A DNA stretch of 64,000 nucleotides from Mucor racemosus (Eukaryota; Mucoromycota; Mucoromycetes; Mucorales; Mucoraceae), in NCBI GenBank assembly GCA_027405735.1, contig JAPEHQ010000006.1:1116001-1180000 (forward strand), read 5' to 3'. A program made the translations under genes and the position numbers. How positions within the stretch are numbered: position 1 is the stretch's first letter; every line of letters starts with the position of its first letter. The notes under the pieces were generated by a model. That model was not told the origin of the DNA, searched no databases, and saw nothing but the letters and a program-made list of their open reading frames with translations. Below are positions 24,201 to 34,954 of the stretch, in pieces.

Positions 24201-26261
24201 TGATTCAATAGGAATCAAATCATTTTTTCTCAAAGATTCCTTAATATACAATGAAAATTTCTCACGCTCCTCAACTGTACCTGCAGGTGCATTATCTGCT
24301 TCTAAGTCTTTACCTTCAAAATCTAAATTAATGTTCTCAAACATTTTCTCATCATGTTCCGTCGCATCCGAATGTTGATGCTCACTATCAATTCGAAAAG
24401 CTACACCTGTTAACCCAATGTTCATTTTTGGTAACACATCAATTCCTAGTAATATGTCAAAATCTAAATCTTTCTCAAATTTTACGACTTCTAAAGAATG
24501 TTCAAATACGATTCCATTCGCATACTTGAATTTCAAAGGAAATGTAACTGCAATTCTTCTCACTGACTTAGACAAAAACTTAAGATAACCATCAACTTTC
24601 TTCACATTTTTAATTTTCAAATTGTTTATTAAAAAATTTAAACTTATACAACTGATTTGAGAACCAGTATCGACCTTGCCAATGGCCTTACACACGCTTT
24701 CATCTCTACAAATCAATAAAGGGGTCAACAACGTAAAGAAATTAGTCTCAATTTTCTTCTCATTAGTTGATGCTGACTTACATTGGAAACTAAGTTCCTC
24801 CATGAGATCGTCTTCCTCATCATTCTTTTCCTTTTCTTCATCTTTCTTGGCAGAAGAAGAAGAAGACGCAACACTCGTAGCAAAAACCTCGTGAGATAAA
24901 GCAGTCCCAGAGGGACCGACACCAGGGGGCTTCTTACCACAATCATGGCCTCGAAAGAACTTCTCTCCACATTTTACGCATTTTCCTTCAGCTCTTGCTT
25001 TCTTAAACCGCAAGAAAGCGCAATCCTTGGTAGCATGTGTGTCATTGTTTCCATGCTGCTCACAATGGAATCTCTTGCTCACTCCGTTAGTACCAGCATC
25101 AGCACCAGCACCACCACGCTTAGATCCACCTCTTTTCCAAGCCGAAAACTTGCCAGAGGGCCCTTGAAACTCATTGACTCTTTCATTAGAAACCGGAGCC
25201 GCACCAGGCAACAACGAAGTTGCATGCGCATAGAAGCGATTATCATCACCCAACACATCTCTTGCTACTTGAGTAATACGATCGACAGTCCAGGCTTCAC
25301 CTCCTTGTTCTCTTACTAAAGTAATTCGAACCGCAGTTTGAACCGGCAAAATAAGAGATGCCATGAACCGATCGGCCACACGAGGATCATCCAGCTGTAG
25401 ACCTGCATTGTATACTGCTTGCTGGAATCTACAGGAATAATCCATTATCGACTCAGAAACCTTCATTGTCATTGTAAAGACTAAATCCGTATTACGACGA
25501 GTAATCACCGCCGACCCAAAACGTCTTGAAAAAACTGCCTTCGCTTCTGACCAAGATACGCATTTTAAAAGAGTCTTGTCGACCCATGCTCGTTCTCCAT
25601 TTGGCATACACAACGGCAACAGTTTAGCCCACTGGGACTCCAAATCCAACGAAGACGAGTTCAATATGCTCTCAAATGTTCGTAAGTAATGATCTACACT
25701 CTCGAATACCTCTTCATTTGGAAATGCCTTCACCGCAGACGAGGACAACTGGAACTTGGGTAAGTCTCTGCGATTCAGAGCGAGACTTTCTCCTTTGGCT
25801 CTCTTGTTGGATACTACATGATCTGTTTCTCTCATCACTTCCGCTTTGTAGCTCATCAAATCTACAATAGCCTTCTTATTCTTGACTATTTTAGATAACG
25901 CATCGAGTCTCTCATTTGCCGATGAAGCATTTGCCACTTGCTTCATGAAAACCAAATTCTCTTCTCTCATGGTTTTAATAGCTTTTTCCACCAAAGCTCT
26001 CTCATCATTCTCCAATTCATCCACTACAGAGTTACTCGTAACAACACCAGAAGCCACACTACCTTCTTGTATAGGCGAGAGCACCATGGAACCAGAAATA
26101 CTGCCACCAGAACCAACTTCATTCAATTGTGGACCAGCAGGAACCTCAACACCAGGAACTGCATCACCAGCAGGGACAACCATGGGATCCATTTCGAAAT
26201 CCTCCAATCCTTCAGGAAACAAGGAAGCATTAAAATCTTGAGGTGAGGCGGATGAGGACAT
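21225..26261 (-). CDS. Gag-Pol polyprotein of chromovirus 1 (1,678 aa)
   Basis: Single frame encoding Gag, protease, reverse transcriptase, RNase H, integrase and a chromodomain in that order. Gag has an acidic N-terminus, a helical region and a Cys/His-rich zone near residue 390-440 (FHCEQH..., CVKCGEKFFRGHDC). The protease site is VDTGS at about 530. The reverse transcriptase catalytic motif is FLDDI at about 873, with Phe where many relatives have Tyr. RNase H has ACDAS and RELYAIV. Integrase has the HHCC finger (from about 1224) and the D-D-E triad in SIDLAG, QSDHG and SAESSV. The C-terminal chromodomain (about 1555-1610) has the EYLIKWKGY core. No stop or frameshift interrupts it. No separate Gag stop exists, so Gag and Pol are made as one product, as in Tf1/sushi-type elements. 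Confidence 0.96.
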   Translation of the reverse strand: MSSSASPQDFNASLFPEGLEDFEMDPMVVPAGDAVPGVEVPAGPQLNEVGSGGSISGSMVLSPIQEGSVASGVVTSNSVVDELENDERALVEKAIKTMREENLVFMKQVANASSANERLDALSKIVKNKKAIVDLMSYKAEVMRETDHVVSNKRAKGESLALNRRDLPKFQLSSSAVKAFPNEEVFESVDHYLRTFESILNSSSLDLESQWAKLLPLCMPNGERAWVDKTLLKCVSWSEAKAVFSRRFGSAVITRRNTDLVFTMTMKVSESIMDYSCRFQQAVYNAGLQLDDPRVADRFMASLILPVQTAVRITLVREQGGEAWTVDRITQVARDVLGDDNRFYAHATSLLPGAAPVSNERVNEFQGPSGKFSAWKRGGSKRGGAGADAGTNGVSKRFHCEQHGNNDTHATKDCAFLRFKKARAEGKCVKCGEKFFRGHDCGKKPPGVGPSGTALSHEVFATSVASSSSSAKKDEEKEKNDEEDDLMEELSFQCKSASTNEKKIETNFFTLLTPLLICRDESVCKAIGKVDTGSQISCISLNFLINNLKIKNVKKVDGYLKFLSKSVRRIAVTFPLKFKYANGIVFEHSLEVVKFEKDLDFDILLGIDVLPKMNIGLTGVAFRIDSEHQHSDATEHDEKMFENINLDFEGKDLEADNAPAGTVEEREKFSLYIKESLRKNDLIPIESHCPLPESIIRLPTKEGATAHRRPYPIAESLKPVVEKQINEWLRTETIGRSRINSSFNSPLLVVPKRDKSGNIVDHRVCLDVRLLNSILPPPYNFPIPLVKDIFENLRGMSFFGTADLKNAYHRFSIEKSSQIKCSFSFNGQGFYFKKGCFGLNLLPSQFQFTLSTLLSGLQQVKDKETGQVVSTTQNFLDDIIIAGIDFEHYKVAVKTVIDRLTEAKLILQPSKCHFMQKKVRLLGFVVDDKGIRVDKSKCTNVANWPRPVSKKQIQQFMGLVNYLRSHIPMIYRVAAPITDLIKDNKDVVKNWTSAHTECFEAIKKILQADLLLNYPDFEKDFIIACDASLYGAAAVIYQEDDKGRHKYVGFISSTLSPAQRRWSTTKRELYAIVLALKKFRSYIYGRPFRVLTDHRALVYLHSQKVVNPMMAGWIETLLDYNFEVIHLPGAMNIFPDLLSRLYPPIETNSNQLLLEESEAQSNMRSKKNFKQRKSGKVVKKTKYSNDRALNIFATQLVENKKENLDYLTPPDEDRDGILQEIHQFGHFGAQAIVRELHSQGLHWTNVYEDARRLVSSCIECQKHNISKRGWHPLKNVVAIQPMSQVSIDLAGPLTPTFEGYVYILVITDICTKYIIVRPLKTKESTSIARELIKVFGDYSFPLVIQSDHGTEFENAVLQAISANLGIQRNYSTPYAPRSNGSAESSVKIVLNALRKMSKSNAREWSDYLPLVQLSINRYIKSKSLTSPFSLMFARRVTLPDDYANKDKYAIPKDIMSIEELEERIEYMHNMVFPAINEREKKINELMRKRFDDNHMLVDIPVGSHVMVKVRQRPSKLSPIYDGPYTVIRRNQGGSYELKDEMNEILHRNYVPSELKVVNVDEKSIEDEYFEIEAIRDHRGKAANREYLIKWKGYGERMCSWITADDVSDPHILQKYWKKHVQLQKQEEDRIFHQASPVPETNKRKQSSSTTALRNNSQLSKKQRTTRSSSASSTGQSGV

Positions 26262-26318
26262 CAGTAAGTAAATTTTTGATTTGTAAATATATAATAAGTA
26301 GTAATTAACTTTAAAAAA

Positions 26319-26865
26319 TGTTTAAATATACACAATGAATAACTAGAAAATAAAGTTAAAACTAGATATATTTATTGAGTATATTGTAGGTAAAAAGATA
26401 ACGAATCCATCTCGAACGACATCAGGATTCAGGGTATTTATATGTTTTGGAAGCGTGGATATAGAGTCTACAATACAGAGTGTATGAAAGTATGATTTCA
26501 TCTTCTTGAAGAACTAGTTGATTACAACATGATGATATAATAGGTTGGCCATAGCAAGTTTAGTAGGATACGACCAAGTTAAGTATATAGGATCTTCATG
26601 CTTGATTTACTTTAGACCGTGAATGTTGATACAAATGGAATAGTTGAATTCCATTTCCAGGAACGAGTTCATGATTGGCTCACTTCAGGATCTCAGGCTA
26701 CACCATTTCATCATAGACTAAATGTAACATAACTAAATGAAATAAAATTGGCATACATCATTATCACCTCATACTCATCCTTCTATGCTAAGAATAATGT
26801 CTACATAATCCTTTGAGCACTTCTACTAGTAATACATGTACCCAGTATAGTCTATGTCCTAAACA
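26319..26865 (-). repeat. 5' LTR of chromovirus 1
   Basis: 547 bp direct repeat of 20396-20942, followed outward by AATAT (26866-26870). On the minus strand it holds AATAAATATA upstream of TTAACTTTA (26351-26359, reverse), the proposed self-priming segment. Confidence 0.95.
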
Positions 26866-28035
26866 AATATATTGTAAAAAATTGAGCGCCTAAATTAAGG
26901 TATTGATTTTTTGTATTCAAAAGGAAGATCCAACTCAAAGTTACTCTGTATTTTTTGTTTCAGCAAAAAATATTAATTTTTCGTCGAGATAATCAAAATA
27001 GTAGTTCATATTACAGCTTAACCATATGTTGCCTGGGTTTAAAAATCAATCTGACAAATCGATCTGAAAACGATCAAAAAAACAAAATTGCCTAATGGCT
27101 CATGAACTACAAAGTAAGTTGAAATAGCGTATTAAATGTTTTTTGTACAGTTTTAAATTCTGCATTTAGCTAAATAAAATTTATACAAGTGTTTCACACA
27201 AAATGCTGCACAAAATGCCATTGAAATTTTGAAGGTTTTTTTAATATACACGTCATTTTTTATAAACATGTTTAAGAACTAGTTTATGGAGCTCATGTGC
27301 AACAAAATTATCTATCAATTGAGCCATTGCTGAACCTTATAGCTGCATTTTTTGTAGAGAAATCACAATTTTTGTGAATTTTTTTTTCAAATTCAGAATT
27401 TGGGATGAGGGTATACAAGGGAAAATTGGGAGGTAGAAGCAAAGGAATCTCTTTGCACACATTTTTGAGGATATCTCGACGAAAAATCAATCTTTTAAAA
27501 AAAACTAAATTGGGTCTGAGAGAGCTTAACGAGCTTGATGACATAAATGTAAAAAAGGTGTTGCTCAATTTAACCAATATTTTGAAATCTACTACAAAAA
27601 GGTCAAAAAAATTTAAAAAAAATAAAAGCTCTCAGAATTTTTTTAAAATGAAATATGTTATAGAGTGCTTCAAAACAAGTAAGTTTCATTATTAAAAAAT
27701 GTTAGTATATCTTAATTTTTTGCAAAAATATGAAGGCCCAAAGTTTTTGGTTTTGACCAGTGAAATACCTGTAAAAATCTGAAACATTGGCATTGAAAAA
27801 GATGTATTAACTGCAAAAAGTAGGATATTTCGGGATACTCGTTTTTGGATTAAAGTTGAACATCTTAGGTACAATGGCATATAATTTTTTCTTGGTGCTA
27901 TTTAGTGAGAAATAAAAGTAGAGCAGGAATGAAAAGTGAGGCTCAGTTTTTTGGGGGAAAGCAGCGAATTTGACTTGTTTTTGAGTCTTTCGTGGGATAT
28001 AAAATGAAATTAAGAATAGGCAGCATAATACGACC
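26866..28035 (-). repeat. Right arm of giant inverted repeat, outer part (segment D)
   Basis: Reverse complement of about 7255-8427. Similarity is high to about 27955, with a few differences per 100 bp at most, then fades toward 28035 and beyond. A further diverged relative is at 51347-51990. Non-coding. Confidence 0.85.
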
Positions 28036-30094
28036 AGCTCATACTTATTTAGCAGAGTCTGCTGAGGTATATCCTAAAAAGTGTTTAATATGAGGTTAGT
28101 TATAGAAAGGAGGGGACGCTCCGATTTTGAAGATTGAAAATGATGAAAATTGAATATTTTTGAAAACTCAAATTTTGCTCGAATAGGCATCTACAAAATA
28201 ATTTCAAAATTCTTTTTAGCTCATGGAGTGTAGCATTTTCCAAGTGGATCGAAGTTGATAGTTAAGTTTGTTAGATATAGAGTGTAACAAAACCAAATAA
28301 AATGTTGTATCATAAAATGAATATAGTTTTTTCATTAATTCACAAAGTTTTGTTGGGATTTTTGGGGAAGTTGTTGGGTTTTAGAGATGAATTTGGGCAA
28401 TGGAAGGTGGTTTGTGTGCCTAATGTTACTATGAGAGGTAAGCTAATATCAGAAATACTTTTCAGTATATACATTCATTTAACTTCTATATAGAAAAATT
28501 TGAACAAGTATATTGTTCACATTTATCTATTGTATAATCTTCTTCTTTTCTGTTTCACCACAGCTGAATTCAGCACTTATTATCTCACATTATCAACTGA
28601 TGATGATTACGTACTTGATATGCAATCATTACCCTAGCTGATATCACTACATTCAGTATAAACAGCTCGATAAAGTTAGAAAGTAGTGTACTTATTGCTC
28701 ATGAATAGGGCCAAAATATGAAATATTTTATTAAAAATTAGAGCTGTTTCATTTTACTTTGAGTTTGAGGCATATACATTAAATCGTTAATCTGAATTTG
28801 TTACAGAAAAAAAAAAGACAAGATGCACATCAATTCAAGTTTGGGCAGTACAGCAAGAAAAAAATGGTGTACTAATACACCAAATTATAAAAGAAAAATC
28901 TTCAAGTATTGTTTGGTGCATGAAAGCTTCACACGGAAGCAAATATAAAGCTTGAGGTTACAGGCGAATGCTTTTTTCCGATGAATAAACCTTAAATATA
29001 TGATAATAGTATTGTGTAAGATTGATATAAAGTCTCGTACTGGTAGCACCAAGGTCAAAAGATTCTTCTTTAACACAACTATACAGCCGAGTCAAGGTTT
29101 GTAGTGTATAATCAGCTTTTTTAAAAGCAAAGAAAGTATACATTTGATAGTGATTTACTAACCATAGGTTGGTTATGGGAAAAAAGCAGCCAATGTTTGA
29201 AATCAAAGCAGCTGATTACGAATAATGCATGTCCCATAATAAACAATTGCTCTACCGTATGTCAAATGAACTATATCCATGTGGTTCAATAACCCTTGAT
29301 TTTTAGTTGTCATCTATAATACCATTGCAACAGAACATTCATAAAGCAATTCAATCCTTGGAAAAATTAGATAGAAAAAAAAACTTGGGTTTCACAAAGC
29401 ATAATATTTCGGTAAACAATCTTTAGTAGCAATTCGTTTTTTCTTTATTTATTTATAATCTTGTTCTGTATACAAGAAAACAAAACAAAACTACAATGTT
29501 TTCTTTTTTGTTACACTAAAATTTCTTTGAAACTACACCTGTCAAAGTGATGGGATCAGGCCATCTCCAATTTCAAAAAATTAATAAATGCCAAGAGGTT
29601 TTCCTTTTATTGGAATGAGCTGCGGCGATTGTTGACATGAACATCCATATAATGGATTATTCCATTAGCAATTAACTCTAAGGTTGGGCCCACCAGTCTA
29701 TTTAATTAGCTTTAGAAGCTTTTAATCAGTAACGCAACTAATTATACATTTGAAGAAAAAAATTTTTTTTTATAATTTTAAAATAGCAACAAAAGGGTTA
29801 CATTTCGCGTTACATTTGCCTCCATTTAGTCCGCGCCTATGGATAGTAGAATATCTAACGGCTGAAACATACCCTTTCTTTGAGTTTATATGTATTTATT
29901 GACCAAAAATAAAAGTGCCCGTAGAATTCATTGGCCAAAAGCTTTACTAATTCTGTATGTTGAATCGAATCTCCTTTTTAAAAAATTTAACCTCATGACA
30001 CTAAGGCAGAAGTATAAAATGCATGTAAAAAGCTCAATGACATATCAAGACATTTTCTTCTTCTTTTTTTACTATATACTCAAAAAAAAAAAAA
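28036..30094. other. Intergenic, no gene supported
   Basis: The first about 100 bp are a worn extension of the inverted repeat. After that the sequence is AT-rich and appears unique within the window. A 63-codon frame at 28302-28493 ends at a good GTAAGC donor, but no convincing second exon was found. The last few hundred bases are the promoter side of the glycosyltransferase gene. Confidence 0.5.
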
Positions 30095-31646
30095 ATGTTG
30101 GATTACTTTTCAAAGCATATTGGAAGATATCTTAAATACATGTTATTAGCATATGCTTTAATATCAATCACATATATAACAGCTCGGTTTTGTCATATAA
30201 CTGGACTCCCGCATGCTAGAACTCGCCGTAGTGTTATCGAACCAATAAGACAAGAAAAGGAAGCCTTCTTTTTTGCACCGTTAGATCAAGAATCTATTGA
30301 GCAAGACGAACAAGAAGTTTTGGAGAGCATTATCTATTACGATCAAATGCAATCATCACAAAGAAATTTAGATGGTATTATTGTTATAAATAGTAAAAAT
30401 AGCTTTTTAGTAACTCTTTGTGTAATACAGCACCCAGCATTGACATGACCACTGATCCCATTTTCCAATCTAAGCTATTCTCTGGTGCAATGGGTCCATC
30501 TAATATCCAGCCTTACTATTATAGAGCTACAAAACATATTAAAAATGAAGATATTGGTATCTCTACTATTGTAACCAGTGATAGATTTCCTGTACTCAGT
30601 AGATTAGCATCTCGATATCAAGGTAAGAGGAATACAAAAATGACGTTTGTAGGACAAAAAAGAAAAAAAAAAAAGGTTTAACCAGAAATTTCCATTTTGA
30701 CATGGTACATAGGTCCTATTTCAGCGGCGATTCATATCAATGATGATGAACAAAAGGATAGCATTTTAGCCAAACTGGAGCAAATATATCATGAAAATCC
30801 AGATATGAAGCGTCATGTCGATATTCATTTAATCGTAGACAAATATGATCGACAATTTAACATGTGGAGAAATACAGCTAAACTTTATGCCCGTACAGAT
30901 TATATTATGATGCTTGACATTGATTTCTACCTCTGTACCGACTTCCGACAGGAAATTTTAGAGAACCCTGCCATTATGAACAAGTTGAGGCAAGGCAACA
31001 CAGCTCTGGTTATACCCGCTTTTGAATATCTTGCCCAATCGGATGGTTTTAATCATGAAGACTTTCCTCAAACCAAAGACGATTTAATGACAGAAGTATT
31101 TGAATTAGAAAAACTTGATATGTTTCATCGCAGTTGGGAGAAAGGTCATTCTGCTACAAATTACTTTAAATGGTATTCTGCTACTGAACCTTACTTGGTA
31201 GAAGATTATAATTTCTCTTATGAACCCTATGTCATTTTCAAAAGAGAAGGATCTCCATGGTGTGATGAACGTTTTATTGGTTATGGTGCAAACAAAGCTG
31301 CTTGTCTTTATGAAATCTATATTTCTGGTATTGATTATTATGTATTGCCAAATGATTTTATTATTCATCAATCTCATGATTATCCTGAAGCCACCCGTAA
31401 AAGAGAGGTAAAAAAAAAATCTGATAACATTGTAGCATTTTAAAGCGCTGATCTAATATATATATCTTCAAATAGCGTTTATTCAACCGCAAAGTGTATA
31501 CAAACTTTCGTGAAGAGCTTTGTCTTCGTTATTCTCGTCAATTCGTTGCAAATAATGAATGGGATTCCTCCATCTCTAATAATTTACGTAATGAATGTAA
31601 CAAAATACGAGGTTTCGCTAGTGTTATCAATCATATAGATCAATAA
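30095..31646 (+). CDS. GT49 (LARGE/B4GAT1-type) glycosyltransferase, 4 exons
   Basis: Type II Golgi-type glycosyltransferase of family GT49, whose animal members add glucuronic acid or GlcA-Xyl repeats. Exons are 30095-30374, 30431-30622, 30713-31407 and 31476-31646, phase-consistent, giving 445 aa. Residues about 14-30 form a single N-terminal membrane anchor after a short basic cytosolic end. The donor-binding DxD motif is MMLDIDFYL. Family blocks include FPVLSRLASRYQGPISAAI, HVDIHLIVD, FNMWRNTAKLYA, YEPYVIFKR and the late GYGANKA and FIIHQSHD blocks. A stem region rich in Glu/Gln separates anchor and catalytic part. Mucoromycota walls are rich in glucuronic acid polymers, so a wall-glycan role is a reasonable inference, not shown here. 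Confidence 0.87.
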
Positions 31647-32235
31647 TTCTTGAATTATACCTTCTTCTTTTTTTTTTTTTTGTATATAGTAAATAATAAT
31701 ACTTATAATATTCCCCCTCCCTCCCCTTTTTAATTAAATAACGGCTTTAAAAAAATCATCTTTGATAACATTTTTGTACCGAATGTTTCGTACGATAGAA
31801 AAAAGACGGTTTTACACAACAAATTAAGCTTTTTCTGCCATTGTATGGGGTCGTGTTATCTATGATATCTTAATCATACTATGAACATGACATCATGCCA
31901 TGAGTTGCAATAAAGCGAAAACTACAACAATGTAGCATTTTATTGAAACGATGTAGCACATTCACATAATGTCTATATGTATTAATAGGACAATTTTAAT
32001 GGTAGATCATTGTACGATGACCCTATATCGAGTACGTTCCTGTATTTTATTCAAAAATGAGATGTACAAATACTTTGCACATTATGGCACATGTTTTTTT
32101 AGAATATGCATATTTACCGGATAATCCAACATTTGTATGCCATATAAAATACATCTTCATATCCTATTTATTCCCTTTCTCTCCAATTACATATTCATGT
32201 TCAAAACGTTATTCAATTCAACAATTACTATCGAC
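31647..32235. other. Intergenic, no gene supported
   Basis: Contains a T/C-rich stretch after the glycosyltransferase stop (about 31665-31730) and the upstream region of the lipase gene. No frame or motif worth calling. Confidence 0.5.
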
Positions 32236-34925
32236 ATGGCAGTTGACGATAATATTTGGGTGAAACCTACCCTGAGTAGTGTAACACTGAAATTCATGCA
32301 GCCATTTTTGATTTTGCTTCAAAATTTTTATACTTTGGTCAAGTGCTTGAATCTCTTTAAAAGAAATCACTCAACAAATTATCATAAAAAGGATGCATAT
32401 CTTGAATATTTTCAGAAACAATTGAATTCTGCAAAATCATACAAAGAGTGGAGTCAAGCAGCCATGACATTGGATGATTTAACAGGTGCAAATGATTGGA
32501 AAAATTCACCTGTTTCAAAGGAATATGATTATAAATTACTGCAATCTCGTATCAATGATATTAAGCATATTCAATCTTCTAGTCAAGATCGAAGAGCCAT
32601 GATATTTGCTTTAAGACTAAGCTTATCCAGAAATTTGGGTGATATGGGCAATAGTGCAGTATGTATTGAAATACATCATATTCGAGAAATTCACATGCTA
32701 AAATGTCAATGTACATAGTTATTTGGGTATACTAACATCGGCACAAAAAAATTGATTTCGGACTACATTGATCACATTATTGAACAATTACAATGGATTG
32801 GAGATACCACTACCCCAACAGTAGATATGGATTTCAAACAGAGACATGATTATTTCATGAATTTGAGACATAGTTATGGTAGAACTGCTCTTTTATTGAG
32901 TGGTGGAGGCACTTTAGGTTGGTTGCATTAATATAATGTAATGTATTTCATATTATTAACTTTATTATTATAACAGGCTTCTTTCATGTCGGTGTCCTAA
33001 AGACATTGGTTAATGCTCGGCTTCTACCTCGGATTATATCAGGTGCATCTACTGGTAGTATTATGGCATCTATCTTATGCTCATTGAGTGAGCAAGACAG
33101 AATTACCATGTTTAATGACAACAATGCTATCCCAGTGGTAAGTATATAAAAATAAGATACATTCAAACTCTTGTTCACATTTGAATCCGTTAGAATGTGT
33201 TCCATCCTCCTGATATGCCAGAATCATTACTACTTCGTATCAATCGTTACTTGATGAACGGTAATCTTTTTGATCCCGTTTTTCTAAAAGATAAATTAAG
33301 AAAACAATACGGGGATATCACATTTGGAGAAGCGTACAATCTTTCTCAACTTATTTTAAATATAACTGTCAGTTCAACTAGCATTTACGAAATGCCTAGA
33401 TTGTTGAATTATATTACTGCACCGGATGTTGTAAGTTATAAAGAACCTTATTCGTGGTACGTCGTCTAACATTTTGGTTGGGTATTTAGGTTGTCTGGTC
33501 GGCAGTGTAAGTTTTCCATATTCATACAAATATAAAAGCCTGAATGTGCACCGTATTAATCAACCTACATATAGCGTTATATCATGTGCTGTTCCTGTGG
33601 TTTATCCAGATGGTTATCTTTATGTTAAAGACAAGGATGGTGGATTAAAACCATGGACACCTACAGGTAAATGAATTGATAAGAGCAGATCGATGATTAC
33701 AAATCAACTGATGTTATCAATAGATGATAAATATCGTGATGGTTCAATTGACAAGCAAGTAAAACAACATAAAAACTGGCCATGTATATTAATTTAATAA
33801 TATAGTGATTTACCATTGAAAAGAATCTCTGAAATGTTTAGCGTCAACCATTTTATTGTAGTCCAAAGTAATAGAATACAACTTAGCTCATATTTATTAT
33901 ATACTAATGTGATATTTGTATAGTAAATCCTCATGTAGCTCCATATTTACACAAGGGTAAAGGTAAACCAACCTTTCTAAGAACTAGTATCAATTTTGTA
34001 TTACGTTTGATCAAGGAAGAATTTCAACATCGTTGTACTCAATTAATGGAAATTGGAATATCTTCATATGCTATATTACGTTTACAAACTGTACTATCTC
34101 AGAGATACGTTGGAGATATTACTTTATCACCTGAATTGTCGTTTACAGATGTTGGTAAAATTCTAACATGTTTGACTCGAGCAGAAGCAGTTAGTTTGAT
34201 TGAGAGAGGAGAAAAGGTAACATGGAATCGTAAGTATTTTATTATATGCAATTGAATGGAACAGGAACTAAGTTGGTTATGTCAAAGACTTGTCAAAAAT
34301 ACATCATAGTCTTAAAATTGAGTTGGCAATTGATGCAGCTATTTACAAACTTCGTAAAGCGTTGCTGGGTGAATCACCACAAATGCCAAATGAACTTGTA
34401 GTTGCAACACCAACTTTGCTAATCTCACCAAGCTCATCTACTACATTTTCATCTAGAAAGAGCCCCAGTTCATTATCAGATCAAAATTCAAACGATGATT
34501 ATGAATATGAAGATGAGGAAGAAGAGGAAGAGGAAGAAGAGGAAGAAGAGGATGATGACAGCGATTATAATGATGTGCCTATTCCTCCAACGCCATTATG
34601 GCAAATGGATCATTATGCAAACAATATTCCCATCTTTATAAAGAACCAAGAAAAGCAACAAAAGCAGAAACAAGAAAGCAAGTTAGTACCTAAAAGACCT
34701 TCATTATTACCACATGATATATCTCGTCGTGGCAGTAATGTTAGTATTCGAGACATTTCACCTTCTGCATCAATGACAAGATTTGAAAGAAGAAAGCAAA
34801 TTACCAGTGCTCAATTCTTTATTGCCCCTGAATATGATTGGGTTCCTGAAAGTAGTAAAAGTTCACCCATTTCCAATAATAGAAACCTTTCTATAGTGAT
34901 CCCCTCTAATAATAAAGAACAATAA
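32236..34925 (+). CDS. Patatin-type triacylglycerol lipase (Tgl3/4/5, SDP1 family), 10 exons
   Basis: Lipid-droplet triacylglycerol lipase with a Ser-Asp patatin dyad. Exons are 32236-32658, 32719-32917, 32977-33137, 33194-33430, 33490-33506, 33575-33666, 33724-33754, 33806-33867, 33924-34229 and 34273-34925, giving 726 aa. The oxyanion loop SGGGTLG is split by intron 2. The nucleophile elbow is GASTGS. The catalytic Asp is in YRDGSIDNDLPL, followed by MFSVNHFIVVQINPHV, a strong Tgl block. The intron at 33755-33805 uses a GC donor (GCAAGT), required to read DNDLPL. Exon 5 is only 17 nt. The N-terminus has the usual family region before the patatin domain. The last 180 residues are low complexity with a long Glu run (about 34515-34555), often variable in this family. 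Start chosen at 32236 because upstream in-frame residues are hydrophobic and unlike the family. Confidence 0.9.
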
Positions 34926-34954
34926 ATTTTATTATCATATATAATTTATTCAGA

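Larger units (their letters stand above)
20396..26865 (-). mobile_element. Intact Ty3/Gypsy chromovirus 1 (6,470 bp)
   Basis: Complete LTR retrotransposon on the minus strand. The LTRs are 547 bp each, begin TG and end CA, and are flanked by the target duplication AATAT. One uninterrupted Gag-Pol frame fills the interior. The two LTRs differ at one position that I noticed (20432 versus 26355), so the insertion is recent. No classical tRNA primer-binding site starting TGG follows the 5' LTR (26319-26865). Instead there is T5 then TAAAGTTAA, complementary to TTAACTTTA inside the LTR. The polypurine-like tract CTGGTGGGGACGAA precedes the 3' LTR (20943-20956, minus strand). Confidence 0.95.

Noticed and set aside
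24676..26246. Several plus-strand frames of 60-124 codons over the Gag region of chromovirus 1
   Set aside because: Antisense shadows of the long Gag-Pol frame.
7345..27955. Treating the whole inverted repeat as one giant terminal-inverted-repeat transposon
   Set aside because: Outer borders fade gradually with no target duplication, and no transposase is present; duplication of a dispersed repeat fits better.
28302..28493. Frame ending at a good splice donor (QWKVVCVPNVTMR|GTAAGC)
   Set aside because: No matching acceptor plus coding exon found downstream, and no family recognised.
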